Shown here: one piece after another, positions 1 to 9,600 of the stretch
Layout: every line of letters starts with the position of its first letter
How positions within the stretch are numbered: the stretch's first letter is position 1
Origin: JAXLWB01 sp046328715
GTDB lineage: Bacteria; Chloroflexota; Anaerolineae; Caldilineales; Caldilineaceae
Direction: 5' to 3'
Length of the DNA: 64,000 nt
Assembly (NCBI GenBank): GCA_046328715.1
Contig: JAXLWB010000006.1
Coordinates: 124,001-188,000 of the forward strand
Program-made: the position numbers and the translations under genes
The notes under the pieces: model-generated
The model's database searches: none
Seen by the model: the letters and a program-made list of their open reading frames with translations, nothing else
What the model was told of the DNA's origin: nothing

Positions 1-2454
1 AACGCCACTGTTGGTGGTGCGGTTGAAGCGGCGCGCCACTTCGTTCAGGTCGATCACGCCCCCCAGGAAGCGCTCATTCAAGCCGTCGGAGAGCGCCCAC
101 AGCGCAAAGTCATCTTTCTTGGCGCTGTCCACGGCTGGGTCTTCGTAAATGACCGCCTGGCTGGCTCCCCGATCTTCGCGCACGGAAATGCCGGTGAGTG
201 AAAACTCGTCGTAGTAGCTGTGCAGCACCTGTTGCACGTTGTGAATGTAGCCATCGCTTTGGCAACCCTGGGCCACATCCTGGGCATCCTTGGGGTCACA
301 GGAGAGATCGACCAGCCCTTGCACCACCCAGGCCAGCCGTATATCGTGGGGTGTGGGCCAACTACCAGCAGCGTTGTAGCGCATTCTGCCGTTGAAGGCG
401 ACCCGTTGTCCGCTCTGCTCGTCATTGATGATGCTGAGCGGGACATAAAGGATTTTGGTCGAACCGTCAGCCGTATAGTTGTTGAGCGTAACGTTATAGG
501 CGTTGAGGACACTCTGCGGCGGCAGATTGGTGGTCGCACCGCTGATGCGGATCTCCAACATCGGCGTCAGTTTGAGATCGCCGTTGGCACTATTATCGCC
601 GTTGGCACCATTGCTGCCAGTCGCACCGGAGAGATCGGCAAAGGTCTTGCTATCGATGTCGCGCACCTGACCATCGGCATCCTGCGGCCAATCGAGCACG
701 TTGTAGGCGAACCAGAGATGTTTGACATCCTTAGGACGGATTTGGAAATCGACAAAGACCGGTGTGTTGGCAATCAGGTTGTTCACCGTCAGCTTGAAGG
801 GGTTCGCCTCGTTGAAAAAGGTGGCTCCACCTCCCGCGGCTTTCATCAGCCGGTAGGGAGCCATATCTTTGCCATCGGGCACACCATCGTTGTCATTGTC
901 GGGGTCGAAAAGATCAGGGATGCCATCACCATCGGTATCCTGCGGCGTGGCAAGCGGTGAACCATTGGCATCCATGCCCCATTCAAGTAGATCGCCTTGA
1001 CCATCCCCGTTGCTGTCAACGGCATCGGCGTTGAGATACCACTGTTTGCCGGCAAAGGGAAAGCCACGTACCTCCAGATTGTCGGTCAGCCCGTCGCCAT
1101 CGGTGTCGGAGATGACAAGGCTCGTGCCCACACGCTCTTCTACAAAGTCGCTCAAGCCATCCTTGTCGGTGTCGAGGGTGCTGTCGTTGGGTAGGGCGGC
1201 GGGTGCAAGGGCGATTGCGGATTGTGGCGGGAGCCCGATTCGGGAGCGGATTGCGGATTCGATTGCCAGAGAATCTGATTCCACATTCTCAAGAGGACTC
1301 TTATGTGGGTCGAACTCTACCTTGCCCAGGGCGTCACGGACTGACTGTTCCTGGTCGATGGTAGCCTGTTGTTCGTCACGGGCAGCGGCTTTGGCACTTT
1401 GCGTGTCGAAAAAGCGCACCTGGGTCATCGTGGTCAATACCGGTCCCAAGAGCATGCTGCTGATGACAGTAATGACGACTGCATGTTCCAGGACGCGCGC
1501 ACGGCGATAGCGGATGAGGAGCAGTGCGCCGACCAGCAAGGTTGCCAGCAGCAAATAGGGTGGCAAGGCAGCAGGGAGAGCGCCCACACTTTGCGCCAAC
1601 GTTGCTAACAACCCACGCAGATCGCCGACGCGTAACAAAGCCAGCGGTGCGGCGGCTGGTGTGCCAAAGTTTGAGAAGTCTGTGACCATCTGAGCATTGA
1701 CTTGCTCATTCTTTTGTTCGGGAAATTGGAGGGTTAATACCTGACGCAGGGGCAGGCCATTCTCGCTGATCCAGAGTTCGCCATTGCCCGTCATTTCTTG
1801 ATAGTAACGGGGAATCTCCAGGCTCATGCCAGCGGGCAACTCACCCTTGGCGCGCAAAGTCGCCTCCATCTGTTGGTGGATGTGGCGAGCAAAGGTGGGG
1901 CCATCAATCGTAAAGCTGTAGCGGGTAAAAGCGATACCATTGCGGCTTTCGGGGGCATGTGCTTTCACATCGCGCATGGCAACCAGATAGGCCATAAAGT
2001 CGCCCTGCGGTGCGACGGTGTCAAGTGAAAAGTCAGGCTTTTCTTGCCACTCGCCGCTGCCTTGACGCATGTAGGTTTTGCCATCAGCAATTTTGATGCC
2101 GACACTGTCAGCCACGCGCTGAACGTTGCCACCCTCGGTCCAAAGTTGCATCTCCATGCCCTGCTGGCGGAGATCATTCTGACCTTCCAGATGGAGTTGT
2201 TGGCTGCGGCTGCTGCGACCCACGTTGCTGATTCGGGTCGTGGGAATCGTCAGTTGTGTGACATCGCTGACGAAGTGGTAGGAGCCGCTAGCTCTGGCTT
2301 TATCCCAGGCATTGGTGACTGGGTTGCCATTGGACGCTGTCTGTACAGCACTGGCCACGCTGGGCCAGCGCAATATAAATCCCATAGCCAGTGCAATGGC
2401 TACGAATACGACTAGTATCAACAACAGTCGCTTGCGGGGTGGTGCGTGAAACAT
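1..2454 (-). CDS. Giant cell-surface protein 1, N-terminal 818 residues (runs off left edge)
   Basis: No stop codon occurs before the window edge, so only the N-terminal 818 codons are visible. The ATG at 2454 has a GGAGA ribosome site about 10 bases upstream. A membrane segment at residues 9-30 (signal or anchor) is followed by a roughly 250-residue domain (containing GELWISENGLPLRQ) shared with the other giants and loosely like LolA/LppX folds. A hydrophobic pair follows near 299-342. Calcium-type DxDxDG loops lie at about 426-463 and 502-530 (DTDGDGIPD, DNDNDGVPD). From about 552 to the edge runs a second conserved domain containing VFVDFQIRPKD and AVIYEDPAVD. Exported, Ca-binding surface protein is inferred from these parts. 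It sits 62 bp behind the small gene at 2517-2741, probably in one operon driven by the promoter at 2797-2850. The C-terminus, and so any LamG, Ig or (F/Y)LPxxxR tail, is not visible. Confidence 0.85.
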   Translation of the reverse strand, partial: MFHAPPRKRLLLILVVFVAIALAMGFILRWPSVASAVQTASNGNPVTNAWDKARASGSYHFVSDVTQLTIPTTRISNVGRSSRSQQLHLEGQNDLRQQGMEMQLWTEGGNVQRVADSVGIKIADGKTYMRQGSGEWQEKPDFSLDTVAPQGDFMAYLVAMRDVKAHAPESRNGIAFTRYSFTIDGPTFARHIHQQMEATLRAKGELPAGMSLEIPRYYQEMTGNGELWISENGLPLRQVLTLQFPEQKNEQVNAQMVTDFSNFGTPAAAPLALLRVGDLRGLLATLAQSVGALPAALPPYLLLATLLVGALLLIRYRRARVLEHAVVITVISSMLLGPVLTTMTQVRFFDTQSAKAAARDEQQATIDQEQSVRDALGKVEFDPHKSPLENVESDSLAIESAIRSRIGLPPQSAIALAPAALPNDSTLDTDKDGLSDFVEERVGTSLVISDTDGDGLTDNLEVRGFPFAGKQWYLNADAVDSNGDGQGDLLEWGMDANGSPLATPQDTDGDGIPDLFDPDNDNDGVPDGKDMAPYRLMKAAGGGATFFNEANPFKLTVNNLIANTPVFVDFQIRPKDVKHLWFAYNVLDWPQDADGQVRDIDSKTFADLSGATGSNGANGDNSANGDLKLTPMLEIRISGATTNLPPQSVLNAYNVTLNNYTADGSTKILYVPLSIINDEQSGQRVAFNGRMRYNAAGSWPTPHDIRLAWVVQGLVDLSCDPKDAQDVAQGCQSDGYIHNVQQVLHSYYDEFSLTGISVREDRGASQAVIYEDPAVDSAKKDDFALWALSDGLNERFLGGVIDLNEVARRFNRTTNSGV

Positions 2455-2516
2455 AGTGGTTGTTTCTCCTTGTTTGTGTTTGTAAATAGGTGCGGTTACG
2501 CAGCTTCATCGTGCCC

Positions 2517-2741
2517 TTATTGGGGCGAACCGGAGGATGAGGATGAATCATCCAGTCCGTCTGGTTGTTGCAGCTCTAAGAAGGCAAAGAGTTTGGCGAG
2601 TGTAGCAAAACGCATCTCTCGTCCGCTTTGAACATGCAGAAGTGAAGCATGCAGCGGCGCCTGCGCATTTTCACGCCACAGACGGATTAAGTAAGAGCGA
2701 TAAAAGCGAGACGGTTTGCTTGCATCGATTTCGGGTTGCAT
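2517..2741 (-). CDS. Small conserved YRSY-type protein preceding giant 1 (74 aa)
   Basis: A 74-residue protein with the core FYRSYLIRLWRENAQ, then HASLLHVQSG and LAKLFAFLEL. Three further members occur in this window (20012-20245, 32444-32668, 61099-61314), each the first gene of a transcription unit leading to a giant surface protein. The shared pattern is Y(R/H)SY(L/I)xRxW, a central Ala/Gln-Gly segment and a hydrophobic (L/F)xxFL end. The C-terminus is a Ser/Asp-rich tail. There is no signal peptide, so it is predicted cytosolic. The start at 2741 is preceded in frame by a stop three codons upstream; its ribosome site is weak. I do not recognise a named family. A role in expression or export of the downstream giant is only inferred from the constant gene order. 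Confidence 0.8.
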   Translation of the reverse strand: MQPEIDASKPSRFYRSYLIRLWRENAQAPLHASLLHVQSGREMRFATLAKLFAFLELQQPDGLDDSSSSSGSPQ

Positions 2742-2796
2742 GTTCTGTTATCATTGGCCATGGCTGAGCTAGCGGATCAAAAAACTTGGTTTCACC

Positions 2797-2850
2797 AGCA
2801 TACGAGACATCCGTCAGTACAGCATCAGTAGAAGCAATCTCTACCGTCAG
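2797..2850 (-). promoter_or_regulatory. SARP-type promoter P1 of small gene/giant 1
   Basis: Read on the minus strand, heptamers CTGACGG (2844-2850), CTGATGC (2822-2828) and CTGACGG (2811-2817) start 22 and then 11 bp apart. The last is followed by 8 bp and a -10 box TATGCT (2797-2802). This matches the established Streptomyces SARP operator layout (heptamers at 11 or 22 bp, 8 bp before the -10). The -10 lies about 55 bp from the ATG at 2741. It is adjacent to and divergent from SARP 1, which is the likely ligand by position. Confidence 0.75.
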
Positions 2851-2985
2851 GAAATGATGGGGTTTCTAAAAAAATGACAATTTTCTTAATCCTATCTTTT
2901 AGAATTGTTTGTTATCCTCTGGATTGGTGACGTCATGAGAGTTTACGGTCCACTTGCGTAAATTCTCTCTAATCATTGGGAAGCT

Positions 2986-5900
2986 ATGCCGCATTTGCAG
3001 TTAAACCTCTTTGGACAATTTCATTGTGCATTGGAAGGCACCGTCCTGCGCTCGTTTGAGAGTGATAAGGTGCGGGCGTTGTTGCTCTTTCTGGCAGTTG
3101 AGCAAGAACAGGCGCTCTCACGAAGTTCTCTGGCAACACTCTTGTGGCCTGATTTTGGTGAAGAGGGTGCACGCGCCAATTTGCGTCAGGCGCTCTATCA
3201 ACTGCGTCAGGTGCTGGGGGAAGAACAGGCTGAAACCCCTTTTATCCTCACCTCGCGGCAAACCATCCAATGGAATTCGCAGGCATCGTCTAGCCTTGAT
3301 GTCATCACCTTTCGTCGATTACTGGCCAAGTCGGCACAACATGATCATCTGCATTTAGAAGCGTGTGAGGAATGTCTGCAACAGTTGCAGCAGGCAGCCG
3401 AGCTCTACCTGGGTGACTTTTTGGCAGGCTTTGCGGTGGCCGAGAGTGAAGGGTTTGAGGAGTGGCGGCGCATCCAGCAGGAGCAATTGCATGTCCAGGC
3501 GGTCGATCTCTTTCACCAGTTGACCATGGCCTTCGAGGCACGTCGTGATTACGTCACCGCTCAGCGTTTTGGCCAACGACTTTTACAACTCGAACCATGG
3601 CGCGAGGAAGCCCATCGCCAGTTGATGCGTATCTACGCTCATCAAGGGCAACGAGCCGCCGCCCTGGCGCAATATCAAAGCTGTCGGCAGGCACTCCAAC
3701 AGGAGTTCGGCATTGAGCCCGAAGCGGCGACCATGCAACTGTACAAAGAGATTCTCACAGACAAGTTTGCTAGCGATTCGAGTACAAACGCAATACCGGC
3801 AACCGAAAGCGCAGCACCGATTGCCATTCCTCACAATCTGCCCGCCCAGTCCACGCCGTTCATTGGCCGCGAGCAGGAGTTGACGGAACTCTTGGCACTG
3901 GTAGCAAAATCGGAGCATCGGCTGCTCACCTTGCTCGGTCCTGGCGGCATTGGCAAGACCCGGATGGCTTTGGAAGCCGCGCAACGACTGCTCGCTGATA
4001 CCTCACGCTATGCAGATGGTATCTTCTTTGTCTCGCTCGCTCCGCTTGCCACTTCAGATAACTTGATCCCTGCGATTGCATCGGCACTGGGAATCGAGCT
4101 ACATGGCGCAGACCTGCAAAAGGCGCTGCTCAAACAACTCCAACCCAAACAACTCTTGCTCGTTCTAGACAATTTTGAACATCTGCTCGATGGTGCAGGG
4201 CAAGTGACCGAGATTGTGCAACAGGCAGCGCATGTGCAGATCATCGTAACTTCACGGGCGCGGCTGAACCTACATGGTGAAACTTGCTATCCGGTACAGC
4301 CCTTGGCCGAGTCGGCAACCATAACCGTACCAGATGCATTGAACTCAGATGCGGTACGCCTCTTTATGCAGAGTGCTAAACGTAGCTATGCCGACTTTGT
4401 CATCACAGAAAACAATTTACCGGCGGTACTGCGCATCTGTCGCTTGGTCGAAGGTATGCCACTGGGGCTGGAAATGGCAGCCTCCTGGATCCAATGGTTA
4501 CCGGTTGCAGAGATTGCCAAAGAGATTGAGAAGAGCAGCGACTTTCTCACCGTGGATTGGGTAGACAAGCCAGCACGCCAGCGCAGTATGTGGGCGGTCT
4601 TTGAGTGGTCGTGGAAGTTGCTCAGCCAACAGGAGCAAACGATCTTTGCTGCCCTTTCTGTCTTTCGAGGTGGCTTTGGGCACGAGGCAGCGGCGCAGAT
4701 CACAGGTGCCACTTTGCGTAGCCTAATTAGCCTTGCCAACAAGTCACTGCTCCTTGTGACTCGCCTCCCCGGCGAGCCAGCGCGCTACCAGATTCACGAG
4801 TTGCTACGCCAGTTTGCTGCGGAACACTTGCTGCGCACTTCGGCTGAACATGAGCAGGTGGTGATGCGGCACAGCACGTTTTATTTGGAGTATGTTGCAG
4901 CACGCGAAGCGCGGCTGGCGCGCAATGAACCGTCCGAAGCGGCTGCTGAAATCAAATCGGAGATTGACAATGTTCGCCAGGCCTGGCGCTCTGCAATCCA
5001 ACGGCTGGATTGGGTCGCCTTGCATCGCAGCGCCTGGGCGTTGAATTCCTTTTATCGGCACACAGGCTCCCATACCGAAGCACTCCAGGCATTCCAGTCA
5101 ATTGCCGACCGTCTCCCTGTGCTATTGGAGCCGACGCTGATCCACGGCCATTCACCACAGCAAATCCTAGCACCGGTCAGCCGATTGGTCGCCATTCATG
5201 CGTATCTACTTGCGCTACAGAACAAAGTGGATCAAGCGATCGCTGTGGCACAGTCTGGCCTGGTGTGGGCAGAAGCAGAAGAAGCAGCCGATGCCGCAGC
5301 GCTCAGTCATCTTAGTTGGGCGCAAGCGCTCCGTCTGCAAGGCTGTCAGGCAGAAGCCCAACAACAGTTTGCGCAGGCGCTGCACTTAGCGCGCAGCGTA
5401 AAGAACGGTCCAGGCAAGAGCGAACTACTCTATGATGTGGAGTGTTCAGCCATCATGTTATTGGGTGCCTTTGCCGCGGATTGGGGGAAAAATCACGAAG
5501 CGCGCCAACAGATGGGACGTAGTTTGGAACTGGCGCAAACGCTGGGTAAGCGGCGTATGCAAATCACTTCTTTGATCAACATGGCGGATGTTGCCCGCAA
5601 CATGGGTGCCTACCCAGCCGCTCGCCAGGAGTACGAAGAGGCCATTCGCCTCTCCCAGCAAATGGGTTTTCGCTGGGGAGAGGGGGTCAGTCAACTGGAA
5701 CTGGGCGATGTTGTGCGCAAACAAGGGGAGTACAGCTATGCTGCCAAGCTCATGAAAAATGCATTGACGCTTTTGGAGGAGATCGGTGAGCATGGCAAAA
5801 CAGCACTGGCGTTGACCTGGCTAGGACGGCTCTATACCTATCTGGGCGACACAACAACCGCCAAAGCCTGGCTGACGCGCCACCAACAGATCACTGAGCA

Positions 5901-6468
5901 GGTCAAGGGCTGGGAATCTGAAATTGATTACTATCAGGCACAGATGGTACTTGCCTTGCAACGTGGGGAGTTAATGCAAGCGCTTGCCTTTGCCACCGAA
6001 GGTTTGCAGATCGGACAAAGCCGCAGCCTGCCAGATGTACAAGCCTATGCGCTGATGGAGATTGGGCATATCCAGCGGCAGTTGGGTCAATGGCCGGCTG
6101 CCGCAGAGGCTTATCAACAAGCTTTTACGCTTTACACCACGCTTCAGCGCCCCGACTTTGCCACCGAGGCACTGGCAGGGTTGGCGACCGTTGCGCAGCA
6201 GCAAGGCGATCAGCCACAGGCGCTTTCCCTCGTGGAAGCGCTGTTGAAGCAACTGTCAGAAGAACCGACTGCGGGTTTGGACGAACCCTTCTTTTCTTAT
6301 CTTGTCTGTTATCAGGTGCTGGCGGCACAACACGATCCACGAGCGCCGTCGATCTTACAAAGCGCACATCACCTGCTCCAACGTTATGCCGACCAAATCG
6401 ACGAAGAAGATCTACGCTGCTCCTTCCTCGAAAATGTCCCACTCCACCGGCAGCTACAACAATCCTAG
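2986..6468 (+). CDS. AfsR-type SARP transcriptional regulator 1 (BTAD, NB-ARC/STAND, TPR)
   Basis: An 1160-residue regulator. An OmpR-like winged helix occupies residues 1-95 (recognition-helix region ARANLRQALYQLRQVLG), and a bacterial transcriptional activator domain about 95-255. A STAND NTPase follows, with FIGREQEL at 292, Walker A GPGGIGKT at 318-325, Walker B LLLVLDN near 387, the EGMPLGLE motif near 488 and HELLRQFA near 602. TPR-like helices run from about 670 to the end. In Streptomyces AfsR, such proteins bind heptameric repeats and recruit RNA polymerase, with the NTPase and TPR parts gating activity. The ATG at 2986 has GGGAAG just upstream. The gene is divergent from the small gene/giant 1 pair and convergent with giant 2. 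The inducing signal is unknown. Confidence 0.93.
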   Translation: MPHLQLNLFGQFHCALEGTVLRSFESDKVRALLLFLAVEQEQALSRSSLATLLWPDFGEEGARANLRQALYQLRQVLGEEQAETPFILTSRQTIQWNSQASSSLDVITFRRLLAKSAQHDHLHLEACEECLQQLQQAAELYLGDFLAGFAVAESEGFEEWRRIQQEQLHVQAVDLFHQLTMAFEARRDYVTAQRFGQRLLQLEPWREEAHRQLMRIYAHQGQRAAALAQYQSCRQALQQEFGIEPEAATMQLYKEILTDKFASDSSTNAIPATESAAPIAIPHNLPAQSTPFIGREQELTELLALVAKSEHRLLTLLGPGGIGKTRMALEAAQRLLADTSRYADGIFFVSLAPLATSDNLIPAIASALGIELHGADLQKALLKQLQPKQLLLVLDNFEHLLDGAGQVTEIVQQAAHVQIIVTSRARLNLHGETCYPVQPLAESATITVPDALNSDAVRLFMQSAKRSYADFVITENNLPAVLRICRLVEGMPLGLEMAASWIQWLPVAEIAKEIEKSSDFLTVDWVDKPARQRSMWAVFEWSWKLLSQQEQTIFAALSVFRGGFGHEAAAQITGATLRSLISLANKSLLLVTRLPGEPARYQIHELLRQFAAEHLLRTSAEHEQVVMRHSTFYLEYVAAREARLARNEPSEAAAEIKSEIDNVRQAWRSAIQRLDWVALHRSAWALNSFYRHTGSHTEALQAFQSIADRLPVLLEPTLIHGHSPQQILAPVSRLVAIHAYLLALQNKVDQAIAVAQSGLVWAEAEEAADAAALSHLSWAQALRLQGCQAEAQQQFAQALHLARSVKNGPGKSELLYDVECSAIMLLGAFAADWGKNHEARQQMGRSLELAQTLGKRRMQITSLINMADVARNMGAYPAARQEYEEAIRLSQQMGFRWGEGVSQLELGDVVRKQGEYSYAAKLMKNALTLLEEIGEHGKTALALTWLGRLYTYLGDTTTAKAWLTRHQQITEQVKGWESEIDYYQAQMVLALQRGELMQALAFATEGLQIGQSRSLPDVQAYALMEIGHIQRQLGQWPAAAEAYQQAFTLYTTLQRPDFATEALAGLATVAQQQGDQPQALSLVEALLKQLSEEPTAGLDEPFFSYLVCYQVLAAQHDPRAPSILQSAHHLLQRYADQIDEEDLRCSFLENVPLHRQLQQS

Positions 6469-6533
6469 TGCAGGATTGACAAAGTTAGTTTGCAATGTGA
6501 CCGGAACTTTATAATCGACAATGGGAACAAGAA

Positions 6534-6564
6534 AGCGGGATGCAAGTGGCACTTGCATCCCGCT
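6534..6564 (-). terminator. Intrinsic terminator of giant 2
   Basis: A perfect 14-bp stem (AGCGGGATGCAAGT with its complement) and a 3-base loop. On the minus strand it is followed by TTTCTTGTT. It lies about 110 bp beyond the giant 2 stop, and also sits between the convergent ends of SARP 1 and giant 2. A near copy ends giant 3 at 20598-20628. Confidence 0.75.
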
Positions 6565-6599
6565 CCTGTTGCTTCCAACTCATCCTTTGATGGGGCCAT

Positions 6600-6670
6600 C
6601 GTAGGGGCGTACCCTTGCGGTCGCCCTGGGTTGTATCCGCCCAGGGCACTGGCAAGGGTACGCCCCTACG
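6600..6670. repeat. Dispersed palindromic element, full copy
   Basis: The outer arms CGTAGGGGCGTACCCTTGC (6600-6618) and their exact complement (6652-6670) enclose an inner GCCCTGGG/CCCAGGGC hairpin (6623-6630, 6640-6647). The left 26 bases recur inverted at 20657-20682 beside the giant 3 stop. This looks like a REP/MITE-type element. It lies 3 bp from the giant 2 stop codon. Confidence 0.7.
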
Positions 6671-6673
6671 AAC

Positions 6674-9600
6674 TTACCGACTGACCGCTGGGAGGAAGAG
6701 TTTACTCGTCTGCTCCTCCTCGCTCGGTGTACCGCTCTCCGGCGCTGAATCTACCGGGTTACTGTCCACTGACCCTTCGGCGTTGTTCGGGGAAGTCCCA
6801 CTGTCAGACTGTCCTACTGTCCCACTCGAAATCACCGGCAAGAAGACCTTCTTGACCGCCTCCGGGTTGTCCTCGTTTGTGCCTTCCTCGCTCAACAACT
6901 CGTCGTTGGCGTTGGGGCTGAGGGCAGCGGTGGAGTTGATGCCACTCACATCATCAAGCGTCAGGTTGACGTAACCATCGACTCGCCCTTCGACCGTGCT
7001 CGCACTGAAGCGGTTGGCGAGGGTTAGTTCACTGAACTTGCCCACGCTCACCCAGCGAGCGACAAACGAGCCGACTGCCTTGCTCCGTTCACGGATGAGC
7101 AGTGTGCCGTTGGGTGCGACTACGTTGGCAGCCAGCGTGGCGTACGGACCAAAGGTCGCTGCCTTGGCACCGAGTCCACCGAGCACGGCTGTGTTGGCGT
7201 TGACACCAGCGATGTAGATCACAATCTGCTTGGCGCTGACGGCACTGCTGGGTGCAGGTCCGACATAGCTGTGTTCACCGACGATGGCTCGGCCACTGAT
7301 GCGAATCTCTGTGGCAGCGGCAAAGGTCAGCTTGGTGTTGTCACCCACAACCCACTCCTTGAAGGAGTAGACACCACCGCTGAAGCTCACTTCACCACCC
7401 TTAGCTACATTCAGGCTCAGGTAGTTGCCCGGTTGCAGCGTGACTTTGGCGTTGGCAGCCACCTCGACGTTCTGCTTTCCGACCCCGATGCCAGGCATGG
7501 CCACAAAGCGGTTGAGCAGCGGCAGGGCTTGTGGTGTGACCTTGGTGCCCTTGACCGTGCCGGGTCCACGCAGTTCGTTGTAGTTGGCATTGGCGAGTGC
7601 CGTGCCCTGACCGACAAAGAGTGTGTCACCCAACACCTTGCTCTTGGCATCGGCGAAGGTCACACCGCTGCCGATGCTGACTTCTGCACCGTCACCCAGC
7701 CACGGTCCCTGGCTGGCGTTGCTGGCGGCGATGTCACCACTCATCACCTTGACATTCTCACGCAGGATGATGCCTTCTGACCCGAAGACCACGAAGCCGT
7801 CTCGTTGCAGTCCACCTTGTCCAGGTGTCGGGGTGACGTTGATGGTCACCGTGGCCAGGTTGGAGGTGGCATCACCATCGTCAGCCTTGAAGCTGAAGCT
7901 GTCCACACCGAAGAAGTCGGTGCCGGGTTGGTAGACCAAGTTAGCTCCCGTACCACTCAGCGTGCCGTTGGCCGGTTTGCTGACGATGACGTACTTGAGG
8001 CTGCTCTCGTCGCTAGCCTTGAGTGTCACGGGTAGCTTGACATTCTGGGCGGTGGTCACAACTTGACTGGCTGCGACCGGTGCGCTGTTGGTCACCTTCC
8101 AGACATATTTGCTGGCTGGGTTGCCCTTGACCCGCACCTGGAAGGTATGTGTGCCATCGGTCAAGTTCTTGTAGGTTGCTGGGCTGGCACAACTTGTAAA
8201 GGCTGCACCGTCCAACGAACATTCGGTAGAGCCGTCACCGTTGAACTCGAACTTGGCACTACGGCTGGAACTACTTGCTGCGGGTCCGATGCTGACGGTG
8301 ACGAGTGCGCCACTGCCTGCCACATTCCAGGTGTAGCTGGCAGGTGAGAGATCCTCAAAGCCCTGGCCGTTGATGGCCTTGACTCGGAAGCTATGGCTGC
8401 CGTTGCTCAGGTCGTTGTAGCTGACCGGGCTGGCGCAGAGGCTGTAGGCGCCTTCGTCCAGTTGACACTTGAAGGCGGCGGCACCCTTGTCACCACTGAA
8501 GCTGAAGCTGGCGCTGGTGCTATTGCTGTTGGCCGCAGGTCCAGTGTTAATCGTCGTCTCGGGCGGGTTGGCAGTCGAGAAGTCGGTTGCCAGACCATCG
8601 CCGATCTGCGTGACCTGCCCAGCTTTGTCGATGGCACGTACACTGATTGCCAGGGTCTTGTTCTCTGGGTCAACGACTGGATAGGCAACACCCCAGCGGC
8701 CATCACCAAACTGCGCATCGACATAGCTCTGGTCGCCGACCTTGACCTGCACAGCTGCCAGGTTCTCCTCGTTGCTGACATTGCCTTCGAGCACAAGGAT
8801 GCCACTACCCAACTGCCAGGTACGGCTGACGCCCAACCCACCATCGATACTCAGTTGGGTTGTTTTGTTGTTGACGAAGACCGTCACGCTGCTCATCGCT
8901 GACTGCACCGCACCGGTCCAATCGCTGGCATAAGCGGCCAGGGTGTGGGCACCATCGCTCAGATTGAGGTTGACTGTACTCAGCGCACTTTGCAACCTGT
9001 CGATGCGGGCGTAGGGGAAGGTTGCCGCCACATCACCATCGACCAGCAGGGTGACATCCTTCAACGTCTTAGCGGCTTCGGCGGCAATCGTCACCTCGAC
9101 GCTGCCGTTGCTGCCATCCACGGTACTGCTGTCGAGCGGGTTGACCACCACTGCCTTGGGTGTCAGCGAGACTGCGTTGACACTGGCAGCCGAGAGCATC
9201 TGGCCGGCAGCAGCGCTGGCGGTTGTGGCCTGAACGCCCACGGTGGCGCAGTGCCCCACACTATCACAGGCGCTGAGGCTGCCACTTGGCGTTGCGCTTT
9301 CGGCCCAGACAGTGTAGCTGTTGACCATCGTCGTCAGCAAGGTCAGTTCAGGGAACTGCGCTTGCAGGATTGGGTCATTGTTGAAGGTTCGGCTCGGCGG
9401 TTGGCTGGCATTGCCGGGGCAGTTGAACTGTTCCTCAACCAGCGACCAATCCTCGGCACGGCAGACGTAACGAATCTCGTAAAGCTGTGTCCCATTATCG
9501 AGACGGCTTGCTCCGGTTGCTGTCGCCGTGAAGGTGAGGCGAGGGGCAAGCATATCGATCTGACCGCGCCAGACATAGTTATTAGGACGCAGGTTGCCCA

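Noticed and set aside
6674..6720. LPXTG-type sortase signal at giant C-termini
   Set aside because: The tails FLPAVSR and YLPVVQR lack the Thr-Gly, the following hydrophobic helix and the basic end, so sortase anchoring is not supported.
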